A stretch of 64,000 bases of DNA, taken from NCBI RefSeq assembly GCF_003838195.1, contig NZ_RCBY01000014.1, positions 1-64,000 on the forward strand. The letters are read 5' to 3'. A program made the translations under genes and the position numbers. This DNA comes from Okeania hirsuta. Its GTDB lineage: Bacteria > Cyanobacteriota > Cyanobacteriia > Cyanobacteriales > Microcoleaceae. The notes below the pieces were generated by a model that was not told where the DNA came from, ran no database searches, and saw only the letters and a list, made by a program, of their open reading frames with translations. This document shows, in pieces, positions 1 through 9,389 of the stretch. The number at the start of each line of letters is the position of its first letter. Position 1 is the stretch's first letter.

Positions 1-335
1 AACCAATTCTCATCCACAATGGGACATCTCCATCATTCGTACAAATTAAATCCATGAGAAATTGCTTGAAATATGGTCTACATTAGTTACTTCTATTGAC
101 ATTTTCTCCTCTTTTTGATCTTCACTTAATTATCTAGAATTAGAGCTGATTGATCAAGTAAAGATTAAGGCGCTGAATCACTTGCTATACTTAGGTTTGA
201 GGAGTTATTATCAAGTATTACCCTAATTGCTAAAAACTAGGTAATATCAGACTTTTAGCTAAGTTTACAAATCAGCTCTTACAGTTTGAGGTTTTTTTTT
301 CTTAAGTCTAAATACTTACTCAAGTTTGACCATCT
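1..335. other. AT-rich stretch, nothing recognised
   Basis: No open frame with recognisable family character and no convincing terminal inverted repeat was seen on either strand. It precedes the transposon graveyard and is probably intergenic or degraded sequence. Confidence 0.5.
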
Positions 336-563
336 TTGCATACTACATTTTGTCGTACGGAATGTGGGTTAAAAATTAATATTATTGAGCCAGAAGAGAC
401 CCTAAAAAAGCTGCTTGTAGACCAAAAAACAGGTAAACATAGAGAAAGGGTAAAAATTTTATACCTACTTGCTACCCCAGATCGCAGAAAAAGTAGGACA
501 TTTGGCATCTTTGACAGCTTGCCACCGGGTAATACCAATTTGAAAAAAGAATGTTACAAATGA
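336..563 (+). pseudogene. IS630-family transposase, N-terminal fragment
   Basis: The middle of this 75-codon frame contains EETLKKLLVDQKTGKHRERV followed by KILYLLATPD. This resembles the start of IS630/Tc1-type transposases, where a Lys/Arg-rich helix precedes the helix-turn-helix. The frame stops after 75 residues, against the roughly 340 expected, so it is a fragment. A possible continuation lies past the IS4 remnant: around 2664-2720 another frame reads FEKRMLQEGASRSER, like the segment after the HTH in this family. If so, the IS630 gene was split by the later insertion. The family call is by motif resemblance; the split is inferred. Confidence 0.5.
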
Positions 564-1202
564 TTGGAAGCGATCGCTTGCTAAATATTGGCCATTGATA
601 AAGCATCGACATGACCAGGAGGATAATTCATCAAGAATTTGTGGATGGTAGTCGGTTAATTCTAACTATAGATAGAACACAATGGAAAGAAAATAATATA
701 TTTTGAATAGGGGTGATCTACAAAAAACCAGCCTGACCTATTTATGGACAAATTTTAGAGAAAAAGAGCAGCAGTAATTGAGGAGAACAAAAGGCTGAGG
801 AGAACAAAAGGCAATTATTAACCCTGTTTGACATTTATTAAAAAAATATGAATTAGTAGTTATTGGAGACCGTGAATTCCACGGCGTTGAATGATCACAC
901 TGGCTCAAAAATCAAAAATCACCTGAAATAATTTACTTTGTTTTTGGACAAAAACAGAATACTTATGATCGAAAACCTGGGAAAAACTATGAAAAACTTA
1001 GTTCTTTGCAGATATATCCCGGAACAAAAATTTTTTTGAGCCAGATCAATATTATTCAAAATCAAGGTGTTGGAAGATTTAACCTAGGAGCATATTGGAA
1101 AGGGAAATATAATCAGAAAGTAGAAAAAGCGAGTGTGTAATTCCCTGGTATCCTCGGAATGAAAGACGCACTCAAGACAAGAACCTTGGTACTTATAAAC
1201 GA

Positions 1203-1956
1203 GGTGTTGCACAATAGAGAATGATATTCTAGAATTTGATTGAGAGATGGATTGTCCTGATTGTCAAAGCCATAAAGTAGTGAAAAATGGTCATCGTCAG
1301 GGAAAACAGAGTTATCTGTGCCGTGACTGTGGCCGTCAATTTCGATCAAACCCCTGTCCTACCGGCTATAGTTCTGATCTTAAAGAGCTTTGTATAAAAA
1401 TGTTCCTTAACGGCATGGGATTGGGAGCCATTGAGAGAGTGACTGGTATTTCCCACAATACTGTGCTTAACTGGGTACGGCTTGCACCAAGCACATATTC
1501 GCTTTGGAGAACTATGAAATTCCTGAAACTGCTCACGCTTGATGAACTGCCAACTTTTGTGGGCTCAAAAAAAACAAAATTTGGGTCTGGACAGTCGTAA
1601 ATAGCCAAATGCCAGGAATTCTCAAGTTTGTGATAGGCGATCGCTGCGCCGTTACCTTCACAATATTATGGCAGATGATTCAAGGTTGGGCTTGTTTTCT
1701 TGATATTACTGACGGGTACAAGGTAAATCCAAGCTTAATCGAGGATTGTGATCACCTGGTCAGCACCCGCAGCAATGACGAGAGTAGAAGGAGAAAATTG
1801 GCGTTTAAGACACTACGGACGCTAGGTTACATCGCAAAACTTTATGCTACTCCAAGTCCATTGATCTGTTGTGCAAATCAGTTCGCTTGCTGATCTATGA
1901 TTTGAAACATCAGCAAATCCCTCAATTACCTTAATCATTCGTCACTGTGCAACACC
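1203..1956 (+). mobile_element. IS1-family insertion inside the IS4 remnant, with target duplication
   Basis: The element is 754 bp, close to the usual IS1 length. Its ends are imperfect 23-bp inverted repeats (GGTGTTGCACAATAGAG at 1203 and its counterpart ending at 1956). The 8-bp sequence ATAAACGA lies immediately outside both ends (1195-1202 and 1957-1964), the length typical for IS1. The 1247-1600 frame has the zinc-finger-like start MDCPDCQSHKVVKNGHRQGK, a second CRDCGRQF pair, and GLGAIERVTGISHNTVLNWV as HTH. The InsB-like half (from about 1600) is shifted and incomplete, so the transposase is probably inactive. The host IS4 frame (PWYL) is interrupted exactly here. Confidence 0.85.
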
Positions 1957-2046
1957 ATAAACGAACCTGAAAAATTTGTATGAAGTTTTGAAAATTTATC
2001 GGTGGAGAATGGGCATCGAAGCCATGTTTAAAGACTTTGACATCCT

Positions 2047-2304
2047 CTCTGGCCTAAAGGCACAGGGATTCCTATCGAACCTTAATTCCTCGGGAGGTTG
2101 ACGCTTTGGTGGCGCATAGCTCCGCCAACACAGGGTGCTGCTTCCTAGGCGGTAGTCTGACGCTTCCCTCAACGTCCGTTTAGAGTTTCCGAGTGCCCCC
2201 CGACAACTATAACACTCTACCGTATATTCAATACTCTAGCATATATTCAATTCACTTACAAATAAAAAGTCGCCCTATAAGAGCAAGGCACCTACCCCAA
2301 TTTT
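2047..2304. mobile_element. Probable IS200/IS605-derived non-autonomous element
   Basis: A GC-richer insert begins with GACATCCTCTCTGGCCTAAA and ends near TTTTTCGGTAAAAC. It separates the IS4 pieces reading KDF and GGYNLEGS. The start resembles the subterminal ends seen next to TnpB-type elements in cyanobacteria, and no gene fits in it. It is most likely an internally deleted derivative or solo ends. Boundaries come from where the IS4 frame is lost and regained; the family is recalled rather than computed. Confidence 0.45.
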
Positions 2305-2975
2305 TCGGTAAAACAGGTGGATATAATCTAGAGGGAAGTCTAGGTAATGTACAAGGTTTGACTAATTTAATTTCACTGCTTGCTATTGCTAATACTGGTT
2401 GATTTTATCAAGGTAAATTTCTCAAAAAATTCGGTGTTCAAAATTACATTTATAGATGAACAGAAGCTCAAAGAAAAGATAGAAGACATAGCAATTTTTG
2501 GGTAGGTATATATGGTGAACTGTGGGAGATTGCTGGGGATTATTTAGTTGATATTGTTCAACAGATAATTAACCTGAATCCTTAAAAAAGTCTGATGAGC
2601 ACAGGGAATTAAAAGCTCTGTCAATGTTAGATAATATTTAACCATCGTGATATTGTTATGCGAGTTTGAAAAAAGAATGCTACAAGAAGGTGCGTCTCGA
2701 TCAGAGAGGGTTGAAAAGCAATGCAGTTCAGTTAAGGATTTTTTTTGCAGTTCTGTAAGCTCAAGAGCTACTCTAATGGTTCCATACCTTATGAGTTTTA
2801 GTATTATCTGAACTTTATTGGCTTAAAAAGAGCTACTCCAATTAATTTTAGACAGCTATCTCTATCATTTTTCTATTTTTCTTCAATATTTCTTCCTTCT
2901 TCCCTCTGACCTACAGACGTTGCATGCAACGTCCCTACCATTTGCAACAAATATTTATCACCCTTGGTATAACTC

Positions 2976-4161
2976 CTAACTCCTCAGCGAATAGCTAGTC
3001 TGAGCCAGAATATCGTAGAACCAATTTTCCATACGATTTCCATAAACTTGAATAGAATATTCAGCTTCCGCTTGTTGCCGACAAGCTAAACGATCAAGTT
3101 TGTCAAGATTGTTAATTGCTTTTACCAATTCCACTAGATTACCAGGCTCAACTAGCCAACCTGTTTGACCGTGACGCACAATTTCAGCAGGGCCTCCCTT
3201 ATTATAGGTAATTATAGGCACACCACAAGCTAATGATTGAATGGCAGTCATGCCAAATGCTTCACTCCATCGATGGGTCATCAAAGGTAATTATAGGCAC
3301 ACCACAAGCTAATGATTGAATGGCAGTCATGCCAAATGCTTCACTCCATCGATGGGTCATCAAGTACCCTCGACTGCGTCGCAGCACTAACTGCATTTCC
3401 TTAATTGGTAGAAACCCTAAATATTCTATTGGCGCATCAGGATAATTTTGCTGGATACTCTCCCAGTAAGACTTATCCTGAAGCAAACCCATTATTTTCA
3501 AAGGAATACCAGTATTTTTTGCAGCTTCCACAGCATCTTCCAATCCTTTTTCAGGAGAAATGCGCGCCACCCAAACCAAGTAATTATTTGGTCGATCACA
3601 ATATTGATAGTTTTTTATGTCAATACCATTTCCCACAACTCGACATCTACTAGGAAATGAGAAAGTTTCTGCCTGAGCTTTTGTGTGAACAGCAATAGTA
3701 CCAGGAAAACTAATACTGGTTTTTTCTATAATCTCATCCATTGCCTTTGACAGAGAACCCATACTTACCAGATGGGCAATAGGGACATTCAAAAATAGAG
3801 ATAAATAAAAGGGAAGCCAGTCATAAGCAAAGTTAACAATCAAATCGTAATTATTTTGCTCTTTTCCTATAAATTCCCACATTCTGGTAAGCACAGATTT
3901 AGGGATTATAGAAATGGGGGTGTCACGATTTAATTGCTGAATACTAACTTGCAGTTCTCCGGTAATTTCAATAATGGGACAATCTACTTTAGTTATAGAA
4001 CCCTGTGGCGCAACTATATCTACCTTGTGTCCTCTGAGAATCATTTCTTGGGCAATATTTTGTAATGTGAATTCGACTCCACCTCCAGTACCTGAACCAA
4101 TAGCTCCCACAGGTGTAGAAGCAAATAATAATCGTAAGAGGTTAGCTTGAGCAGTTGCCAT
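2976..4161 (-). pseudogene. Glycosyltransferase family 4, possibly a tetrahydropterin glucosyltransferase; split by a tandem duplication
   Basis: GT-B fold glycosyltransferase. The N-terminus has STPVGAIGSGTGGGVEFTL, which resembles cyanobacterial UDP-glucose:tetrahydrobiopterin glucosyltransferases (BGluT type). The C-terminal donor domain has VWVARISPEKGLEDAV, the EAFGMTAIQSLACGVPII box and GGPAEIVRHGQTGWLVEPGN. A 79-bp exact tandem duplication (3206-3363) lies in the EAFG box. Because 79 is not a multiple of 3, the frame is lost after residue 299 and resumes in a second frame (2976-3284). Removing one copy restores about 368 codons, a normal family length. It is the last gene of the minus-strand series PTPS, SDR, methyltransferase, glycosyltransferase. 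Fold assignment is firm; the pterin acceptor is inferred from sequence feel and neighbours. Confidence 0.75.
3206..3363. repeat. Exact 79-bp tandem duplication inside the glycosyltransferase
   Basis: Copies 3206-3284 and 3285-3363 are identical by eye and directly adjacent. The duplicated segment encodes the THRWSEAFGMTAIQSLACG region. The unit length shifts the frame by one, so a simple slippage loss of one unit would restore the gene. Confidence 0.95.
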
Positions 4162-4597
4162 TTTTTTTGCCTAAATTATCAAAGGGAACATAAAACCTAC
4201 ATTCCGCACAACAAAATGTAGTATAGAATCAGGAGTCAGGAGACAGGAGACAGGAGACAGAATTTTAGAAGAAAATCATAGCTGCCGTGATTGCGTCATT
4301 AATCAAGCAAGTATTTATGCGTAAATTTTTTACTCAGAATTTGATCGACGAAAAAAGTAATTGAGATGATTTGCATAGTATAAATACTTACAAAGCTACG
4401 GATTTACATACTACTTTTAATGCTACAAAATGACGTGCGGAATGTGGGATAAAACAGACAAGAAAATCATTGAGCAACATTGGGGTCTGAGTCAAATTAG
4501 AAAAACCCAGGTTGTATCAAGCTCTCAATATATTAAATTATCCCGATTCCTTTAGATATTAAGGAATATTTTATAGATAGATACTTCTTTAAATACT
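4162..4597. other. Spacer with short tandem repeats
   Basis: The spacer contains a GGAGACA heptamer run (about 4228-4260). Two copies of a short string around GTGCGGAATGTGGG and its complement lie near 4190 and 4436; the same string occurs near 355. No gene was recognised. Confidence 0.5.
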
Positions 4598-5362
4598 TCA
4601 CAATTTTTGATAACATCTGGTTGTGATTAAATGGGGGTGAAATACTTCTAGAAAATTTGATTGTAGCGTTTGAAAAAAATATTTCACAATAGCTGTATCA
4701 TCTAAATGAAAAGGATATTCGTTGCCAAAACCCTTAGAAAAATACCAATTAATTAGTAATTTTCCATCAGAACTCAGAAGTTTATGAAACTCAATTAACT
4801 GTGATATTGGGTCTGGTAAATGTTCCATGACATCAAAACACATAATTGTGTCAAATGAGTTATAAATTTCCAATTTTGATGTGACTTGAATTTTGTCAGA
4901 TAACCCTAATTTTTCGGAGCGCTCCAGAACAAAATTGCAGTTAATCGGATTTACATCTAAGTACTGAACTTCGGTAACATTTGGACACAAAGCAGCCGCA
5001 AAGGAATGTGTTCCAATCCCCCCACCAAAATCCAAAACCCGACCTTTAGCAAAATCAGCAATTAAATGTAGCATATTACCGATATAATCACAGCTTTTTA
5101 AATGCCACGCTGCTAATTCTAAGATATAGGTTGCTCCGACTTGGTCTCGATAAAATTCGATTGCCATTTCCCAATCAAAGTTTTGTCCCAACTTAGTCAT
5201 AGCTTGATTACTTTCCTGAATTCGAGTCTCAAGGGTATGTCGATCTATCTGCAAAAACTCCTGGATGTGGTTTTTCAGATCGAAAGAATTGTCCCAATAA
5301 GCTTTGAGAAACTCAGGTTTAGCTGCAGTTAACATAGAAAATGACTCCTGAATTTTGTACAC
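4598..5362 (-). CDS. Class I SAM-dependent methyltransferase
   Basis: 254 residues. SAM motif I VLDFGGGIG lies at residues 109-117, an acidic post-I loop follows (YLDVNPIN), and FDTIMCFDVMEHLPDP is the motif II region typical of Rossmann-fold small-molecule or sugar O-methyltransferases. The N-terminal 100 residues are helical and could form a substrate lid. A second Met at residue 10 is an alternative start. It is co-directional with the glycosyltransferase about 440 bp downstream and with the SDR/PTPS pair upstream, across a dead tnpB. Methylated sugars occur in some cyanobacterial pterin glycosides, so a tailoring role is plausible. The substrate is not shown by the sequence. Confidence 0.85.
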   Translation of the reverse strand: MYKIQESFSMLTAAKPEFLKAYWDNSFDLKNHIQEFLQIDRHTLETRIQESNQAMTKLGQNFDWEMAIEFYRDQVGATYILELAAWHLKSCDYIGNMLHLIADFAKGRVLDFGGGIGTHSFAAALCPNVTEVQYLDVNPINCNFVLERSEKLGLSDKIQVTSKLEIYNSFDTIMCFDVMEHLPDPISQLIEFHKLLSSDGKLLINWYFSKGFGNEYPFHLDDTAIVKYFFQTLQSNFLEVFHPHLITTRCYQKL

Positions 5363-5896
5363 TTGATGTTGCCGTTCTTAGAAACCTACGATAATCTATA
5401 ATTATCTGTTCTATTCTTGCTTCTACCTGGCAACGTCGGCGTTATCCAGTCCACAAGCTGACACGGACGTTTGCTGCGCAACGCTAGCGCGAAACGCGGA
5501 ACGCGGAGCGTAGCTCTCACTGCCCCCCATAGCTAAATTTAACGCTGCATTTCCTACGGAATGCTTCCCTACGGGATGCTACGCAAACGCAAACAAGTCT
5601 TGATCGCAGCTAAAATTGCAGTGTTCGCAATTGAACAAACAGTCTGATAAAAACAAAGACTCGCAATTCAGTTCCACAGTTAGAGCAGGTTTTAGAACTA
5701 GGAAACCATCTATCAACAATGGTTAATTTAGAGCCGTACAGTTGACATTTGTACTCTAGCTGTCTACGAAACTCATAAAAACCCATAGACTAGGGCAGAC
5801 TTAGCTAGCTTATAGTTGGCCATCATTCCTGATACATTCAGATCTTCACCCACCACTCTTGCTCCCCTCCCAGCAGGGGATGGGGGTGGGTTGTAG
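5363..5896. other. Spacer with GC-rich cyanobacterial repeats
   Basis: It contains short interspersed palindromic strings around 5470-5590 (GCGAAACGCGGAACGCGGAG, then CCTACGGAATGCTTCCCTAC). Near 5864-5895 there is a CTCCCCTCCCAGC...GGGATGGGGGTGGG hairpin that recurs near 6468-6497. No gene was recognised. Confidence 0.5.
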
Positions 5897-6870
5897 TTAA
5901 GAGCCAAATAAGTAGGCACGTTTATGCAATGTATCTTTACGAATATTAGCTATTTTACTGTGTAGTCTAGCTATTTTTAGCTGTGCTTTTTTCCAGTTAT
6001 TGGAAAACTTGGTTTTATACCTGTTAAGGTATTGCAGTCGTGATAGTAATAATTCTAACTTTTTTTTTCGATTTAGCACCATCAAACATTTCGCAATAGT
6101 GATAATGTTGCTAAGGTTTTTACTCCTAAATCTACACTAACTACATCTACTGAATTCTCACTAATTTGAGGTTCTGTTTTAATCTTGAAACTAATGAACC
6201 AGCGGTTAGCTTTTCTACTAATAGTTACAGACGACAGATTGACATTATCTGGCAAGATCTCAAAAGTTTTAACCCATCCAATTCTAGGCGTTGCACAGTG
6301 ACGAATGATTTTATATTTTTGATGAACAAGATTTTGGATTTGATAATTGCTAGAATGATTAATTAATGGTTTTTTTTTAGTCAAAGTCTAAACTAATTTT
6401 TGGCAATATCATTCTATAATGTGCAACCCCCAATTCTAGGTAATTTTATCTGACCCACCTCTCTTGCTCCCCTCCCAGGAGGGGATGGGGGTGGGTATTG
6501 AACCATCTAAAGTGTTTGCGTAGCATTCCGTAGGAAAACTATCATCTTTGCCTTTTTTCTTGAATTTAGGCTAACCAGAGACTTTCTTAAAGTAACGCTT
6601 CCAAGCTGATGACAAATATTTCAAAGCATATTGAGGTGCTGTTTTAGACACTTCGTAGTACCAATAGTTTTGAGGTTTAACCATTGCTACCAAAAGCAAA
6701 GGCCAAGTCAATAGCAGTAGGAAATTTAATTTTGCTATCAGGATTAATAGAATTGTGATTAAGGATGTTTCTAGTCAGCCATAATCCACAATTACAGGCA
6801 TGACGACCCACACCAGCGTGTTGGGCAAGTAATGTTTTTTGTTGATTTGTGGGTTGCTACTCAGTTTTGA
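5897..6870 (-). pseudogene. Truncated TnpB (IS200/IS605 OrfB) pseudogene
   Basis: Read from about 6870 downwards, broken frames give LTRNILNHNSINPDSKIKFP, WYYEVSKTAPQYALKYLSSA, WKRYFKKVSG and PKFKKKGKD. After a GC-rich hairpin insert at about 6425-6510 they give PRIGWVKTFEILPDNVNLSS, VDVVSVDLGVKTLATLS (the RuvC-like Asp region), KKLELLLSRLQYLNRYK and ARLHSKIANIRKDTLHKRA. The C-terminal half with the zinc ribbon and remaining RuvC residues is missing, and several frameshifts are present. No TnpA partner is seen. It lies between the SDR and methyltransferase genes and so interrupts the presumed pterin locus. Confidence 0.8.
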
Positions 6871-6998
6871 ATCCTAGTAGCATAAAACAGATAATCGGAG
6901 ACTATTATAGATAATACCAGATTATAGGTAACAGTTACAAGTCCTTATCAACTCAATGACTAATCAGATAGTGATTAAGTTGAGTAGCTGCCATCTTT

Positions 6999-7706
6999 TT
7001 ATCTCTCTTTTTGCCCCATATTTGCATGGATTATTGCACCATTAATAACTGGGTTAGTCGCTGCAAAATAAATGGTTTGTGCAATCTCTGAAGCTTCGAT
7101 TAAACGATTTTGAGCATTCATAGTTTTTATCTGCTCAATAATTGTCTCATCATGATTAAGATGATTTCGTAACATTGGGGTATCGGTAAAACCAGGACAA
7201 ACACAAGCTGTATGAATACCTCGATCTATTAAATCCTGACAAGTGGCTCGCATTAACCCCACTGCTGCGTGTTTAGAAGTGACATAACTAAAGGCACCAG
7301 GCACCGCCTTTTCTGAGAGAGTGGAACCCACATAAATAATAGCAGACCCCTTTGACATTTTTGGCATGACTATCTGATTCAATATAGTTGGAGCAACCAT
7401 ATTAATTTCCAAGATATCTCGTAAATTATTGGCTTGAATATTTTCTACATTATCCTTATCTAAGCGGGCAGCATTGTGAACTAAAATCACCCTTTCAGAA
7501 TATTCTAATTTAGGTAGTAACTCTTGTTTCAAATTTTCCTCAAAACCTTTTGCAGCTAAATCTATCTGAATATTAACTACATCTGGCAACGGACATAAAT
7601 TTCTAGAAAGGTTAATAACCTGAAATTCCTGTTCCAGAAATAGTTTAGCTGTTGCCAATCCTATGCCACGACTTCCACCAGTTATAACCAAATATTTTTT
7701 GCTCAT
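6999..7706 (-). CDS. SDR-family NAD(P)-dependent oxidoreductase, possibly pterin reductase
   Basis: 235 residues, the size of a classical short-chain dehydrogenase/reductase. The nucleotide-binding motif TGGSRGIG is at residues 9-16 and HNAA (77-80) stands where NNAG is usual. The catalytic triad is S128 (in YVGST), Y141 and K145 (YVTSK), followed by VCPGFTDTPM. All catalytic positions are intact. Its ATG overlaps the stop of the PTPS gene as ATGA (7703-7706), so translation is probably coupled. Sepiapterin reductases are SDRs acting right after PTPS, which makes a pterin role likely here, but the sequence alone does not separate it from other SDRs. Confidence 0.88.
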   Translation of the reverse strand: MSKKYLVITGGSRGIGLATAKLFLEQEFQVINLSRNLCPLPDVVNIQIDLAAKGFEENLKQELLPKLEYSERVILVHNAARLDKDNVENIQANNLRDILEINMVAPTILNQIVMPKMSKGSAIIYVGSTLSEKAVPGAFSYVTSKHAAVGLMRATCQDLIDRGIHTACVCPGFTDTPMLRNHLNHDETIIEQIKTMNAQNRLIEASEIAQTIYFAATNPVINGAIIHANMGQKER

Positions 7707-8203
7707 TTTTTACTCCAAAAACTGCTACCTGACTGACCAGGACCAGAGAATATTTTAACTTCTATTGTTTGAATCAAATGCTCTTGATTTTCTTGTACAT
7801 TAACAAGTAATTGTTGCAAAAACCAATGAGAAAGCTCCTCTACAGTAATATTTCGCACCGGAAGCAACTTTACATCTCGTTTAAGAAATGGTATTTTCTC
7901 TTTACCACCATTGAACAAAGCATAGATATATTCATCGAATTCTTCTATTTTGAGATAAGGATTTTTTAATGGCAGTAGAAAAACTTCATCAAGAAATTGA
8001 CAAATATTAAGGATAATTTCTTTGTAAATACCATAGTCAAAGGTCATGCCATTGTTTGTCACTTCAGCCTCGAACATGACATATACAGAAAAACTATGAC
8101 CGTGCAGATTTTCTCTTTCACTATCTGAAAATATAGTGAAGTGACCTGCTGAAAAGTTCATTGCTTGCTTAAATAATTCAATTTTAGTCAGTCGTTTTTT
8201 CAT
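7703..8203 (-). CDS. 6-pyruvoyl-tetrahydropterin synthase / QueD-family protein with a PTPS-III-like active site
   Basis: 166 residues of the T-fold PTPS/QueD family. The zinc-binding residues are visible: H21 in FSAGH, then H34 and H36 in ENLHGHSF. The catalytic Cys found a few residues before HGH in PTPS-I and PTPS-II is absent (Ser/Arg stand there). Glu31 instead gives an E-x2-HGH arrangement, which I recall as the PTPS-III signature for enzymes forming 6-hydroxymethyl-dihydropterin. VKIFSGPGQSGSS near the C-terminus lacks the usual pterin-anchoring Glu of the V-x-ET motif. It overlaps the downstream SDR by 4 nt. Family firm; exact product uncertain. Confidence 0.85.
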   Translation of the reverse strand: MKKRLTKIELFKQAMNFSAGHFTIFSDSERENLHGHSFSVYVMFEAEVTNNGMTFDYGIYKEIILNICQFLDEVFLLPLKNPYLKIEEFDEYIYALFNGGKEKIPFLKRDVKLLPVRNITVEELSHWFLQQLLVNVQENQEHLIQTIEVKIFSGPGQSGSSFWSKK

Positions 8204-8261
8204 AGAAAATGCACAGTTATATAAATCCTAAAAGAAATAGGAATGAAGAAAATACAGGAAA

Positions 8262-9383
8262 TTAAATAGTCATTGGGGAATCAACATAAATATTTGGTTC
8301 TTGTAGATAAAATTCAATGCCAAAATTTTTCAGCTCCTTAGAAATATTTTGATTAGCAACTTCCAAAAGTCGCTTTCTTAATTGGATAGAATTTTCACTA
8401 GAACCGAGAATAAAGAAAGTTATCCTCGCCCGACATTTATCTGTATGTTCATGGTCAAATACTGCTATTTTTGTACTTCCTGGGTCAATACCAAATACTG
8501 AATCTGTACTATTTTTAACCACTTGCTGAACTAGAGCTTTTTCTCGTTCTATCAGTTTCTTGGTAAAGTCTAAATATAATAAAACCATCACTTTTTTACC
8601 ACGGGTAATATTCTCAATTCCTGCATTGGCTAATTGGTTATTAGGAACAATATATAGTGTACCCGTGGCGGCTTTCCTAATTTTTGTAGACCGCAAACCA
8701 ATAGATTCTACTCTGCCATACATCTCACCTTCTCCTAATGAGCAACGAATATAATCTCCAGGAATAAAAGGACGGTCTAAATACAATACAACAGTACCAA
8801 ACAATTGCTCCAAAGTTTTGGAAGCAGCAAAACTAATAGCGACACCACCAATAGATACTCCAGCTAACAAACCTGTTAATGGAAATCTTTGACTTTGAGC
8901 ATAACCTATTGTGGCAATAAATCCGATTACTACATTTACTATAGTCTCAAATACTAAGAGTAACTCATCAGCTTCTAAGCCAGATTTACGAATAATTTCA
9001 ATGCCATATATCCTGAGTACTTGCTGAAATAAACGGGAAGCTAACCAGGCAATACTAATCACTACAACAAGAACTATTAAAGGATTAAAGAAATTGTATA
9101 ATGCTTTGTATTCTTCTAACCAAACTGAGGATAGAGAAATTAATATAAATGTTCCTGCAACTTGGAAAGGTTTTGTCAGTGGACTAATAAAGTTGTTAGT
9201 AATTTCTTTGCTTGAACTAGGCAAAAACTTATTAATAATTAATTGCACTATTCCTGGTGTATATTTTCCTATCAATACAGCTCCCAGGGCAAATACAAAA
9301 AAAATTAGATAGTGAGGAATGCTAGAACCTTGCAAAAAAACAGATAGCTGATTGACCTTGTTAATTATATTTGAAAAAAACAT
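8262..9383 (-). CDS. MscS-family mechanosensitive channel (copy A)
   Basis: About 373 residues. Hydrophobic segments span the N-terminal half (for example YLIFFVFALGAVLIG and FNPLIVLVVVISIAWLASRL). A pore-lining helix with Gly/Ala packing follows (LTGLLAGVSIGGVAISFAAS), then the MscS beta domain VLYLDRPFIPGDYIRC and GRVESIGLRSTKIR. A TTG sits 3 nt after the stop of the upstream channel gene (9387-9389); I prefer the ATG at 9381-9383. The protein ends in NIYVDSPMTI, matching its neighbour. With the adjacent paralogue it forms a two-gene operon that probably releases solutes on osmotic downshock; a heteromeric channel is possible. Confidence 0.9.
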   Translation of the reverse strand: MFFSNIINKVNQLSVFLQGSSIPHYLIFFVFALGAVLIGKYTPGIVQLIINKFLPSSSKEITNNFISPLTKPFQVAGTFILISLSSVWLEEYKALYNFFNPLIVLVVVISIAWLASRLFQQVLRIYGIEIIRKSGLEADELLLVFETIVNVVIGFIATIGYAQSQRFPLTGLLAGVSIGGVAISFAASKTLEQLFGTVVLYLDRPFIPGDYIRCSLGEGEMYGRVESIGLRSTKIRKAATGTLYIVPNNQLANAGIENITRGKKVMVLLYLDFTKKLIEREKALVQQVVKNSTDSVFGIDPGSTKIAVFDHEHTDKCRARITFFILGSSENSIQLRKRLLEVANQNISKELKNFGIEFYLQEPNIYVDSPMTI

Positions 9384-9389
9384 AATCAA

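Larger units (their letters stand above)
560..2664 (+). mobile_element. Degenerate IS4-family element, interrupted by two later insertions
   Basis: Broken reading frames spell an IS4-type DDE transposase in order. LILTIDRTQWKENNI (about 657-705) carries the first Asp and YELVVIGDREFHGVE (about 847-895) the second Asp region. A pre-insertion segment ends at 1202. After 1957 come GHRSHV/GIEAMFKDF in mixed frames, then GGYNLEGS (about 2320), AQRKDRRHSNFWVGIYGELW and the C-terminus near 2585. Many stops and frameshifts show it is long dead. A 21-bp direct repeat with one mismatch (539-559 and 2665-2685) flanks it, which could be a decayed target duplication. No terminal inverted repeat was found. 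Product and order of fragments are clear; exact ends are uncertain. Confidence 0.7.

Noticed and set aside
4228-4260. GGAGACA / GGGAACA heptamer runs here and at many other sites as a CRISPR array
   Set aside because: The units are 7 bp without spacers; these are short tandem repeats typical of cyanobacteria.
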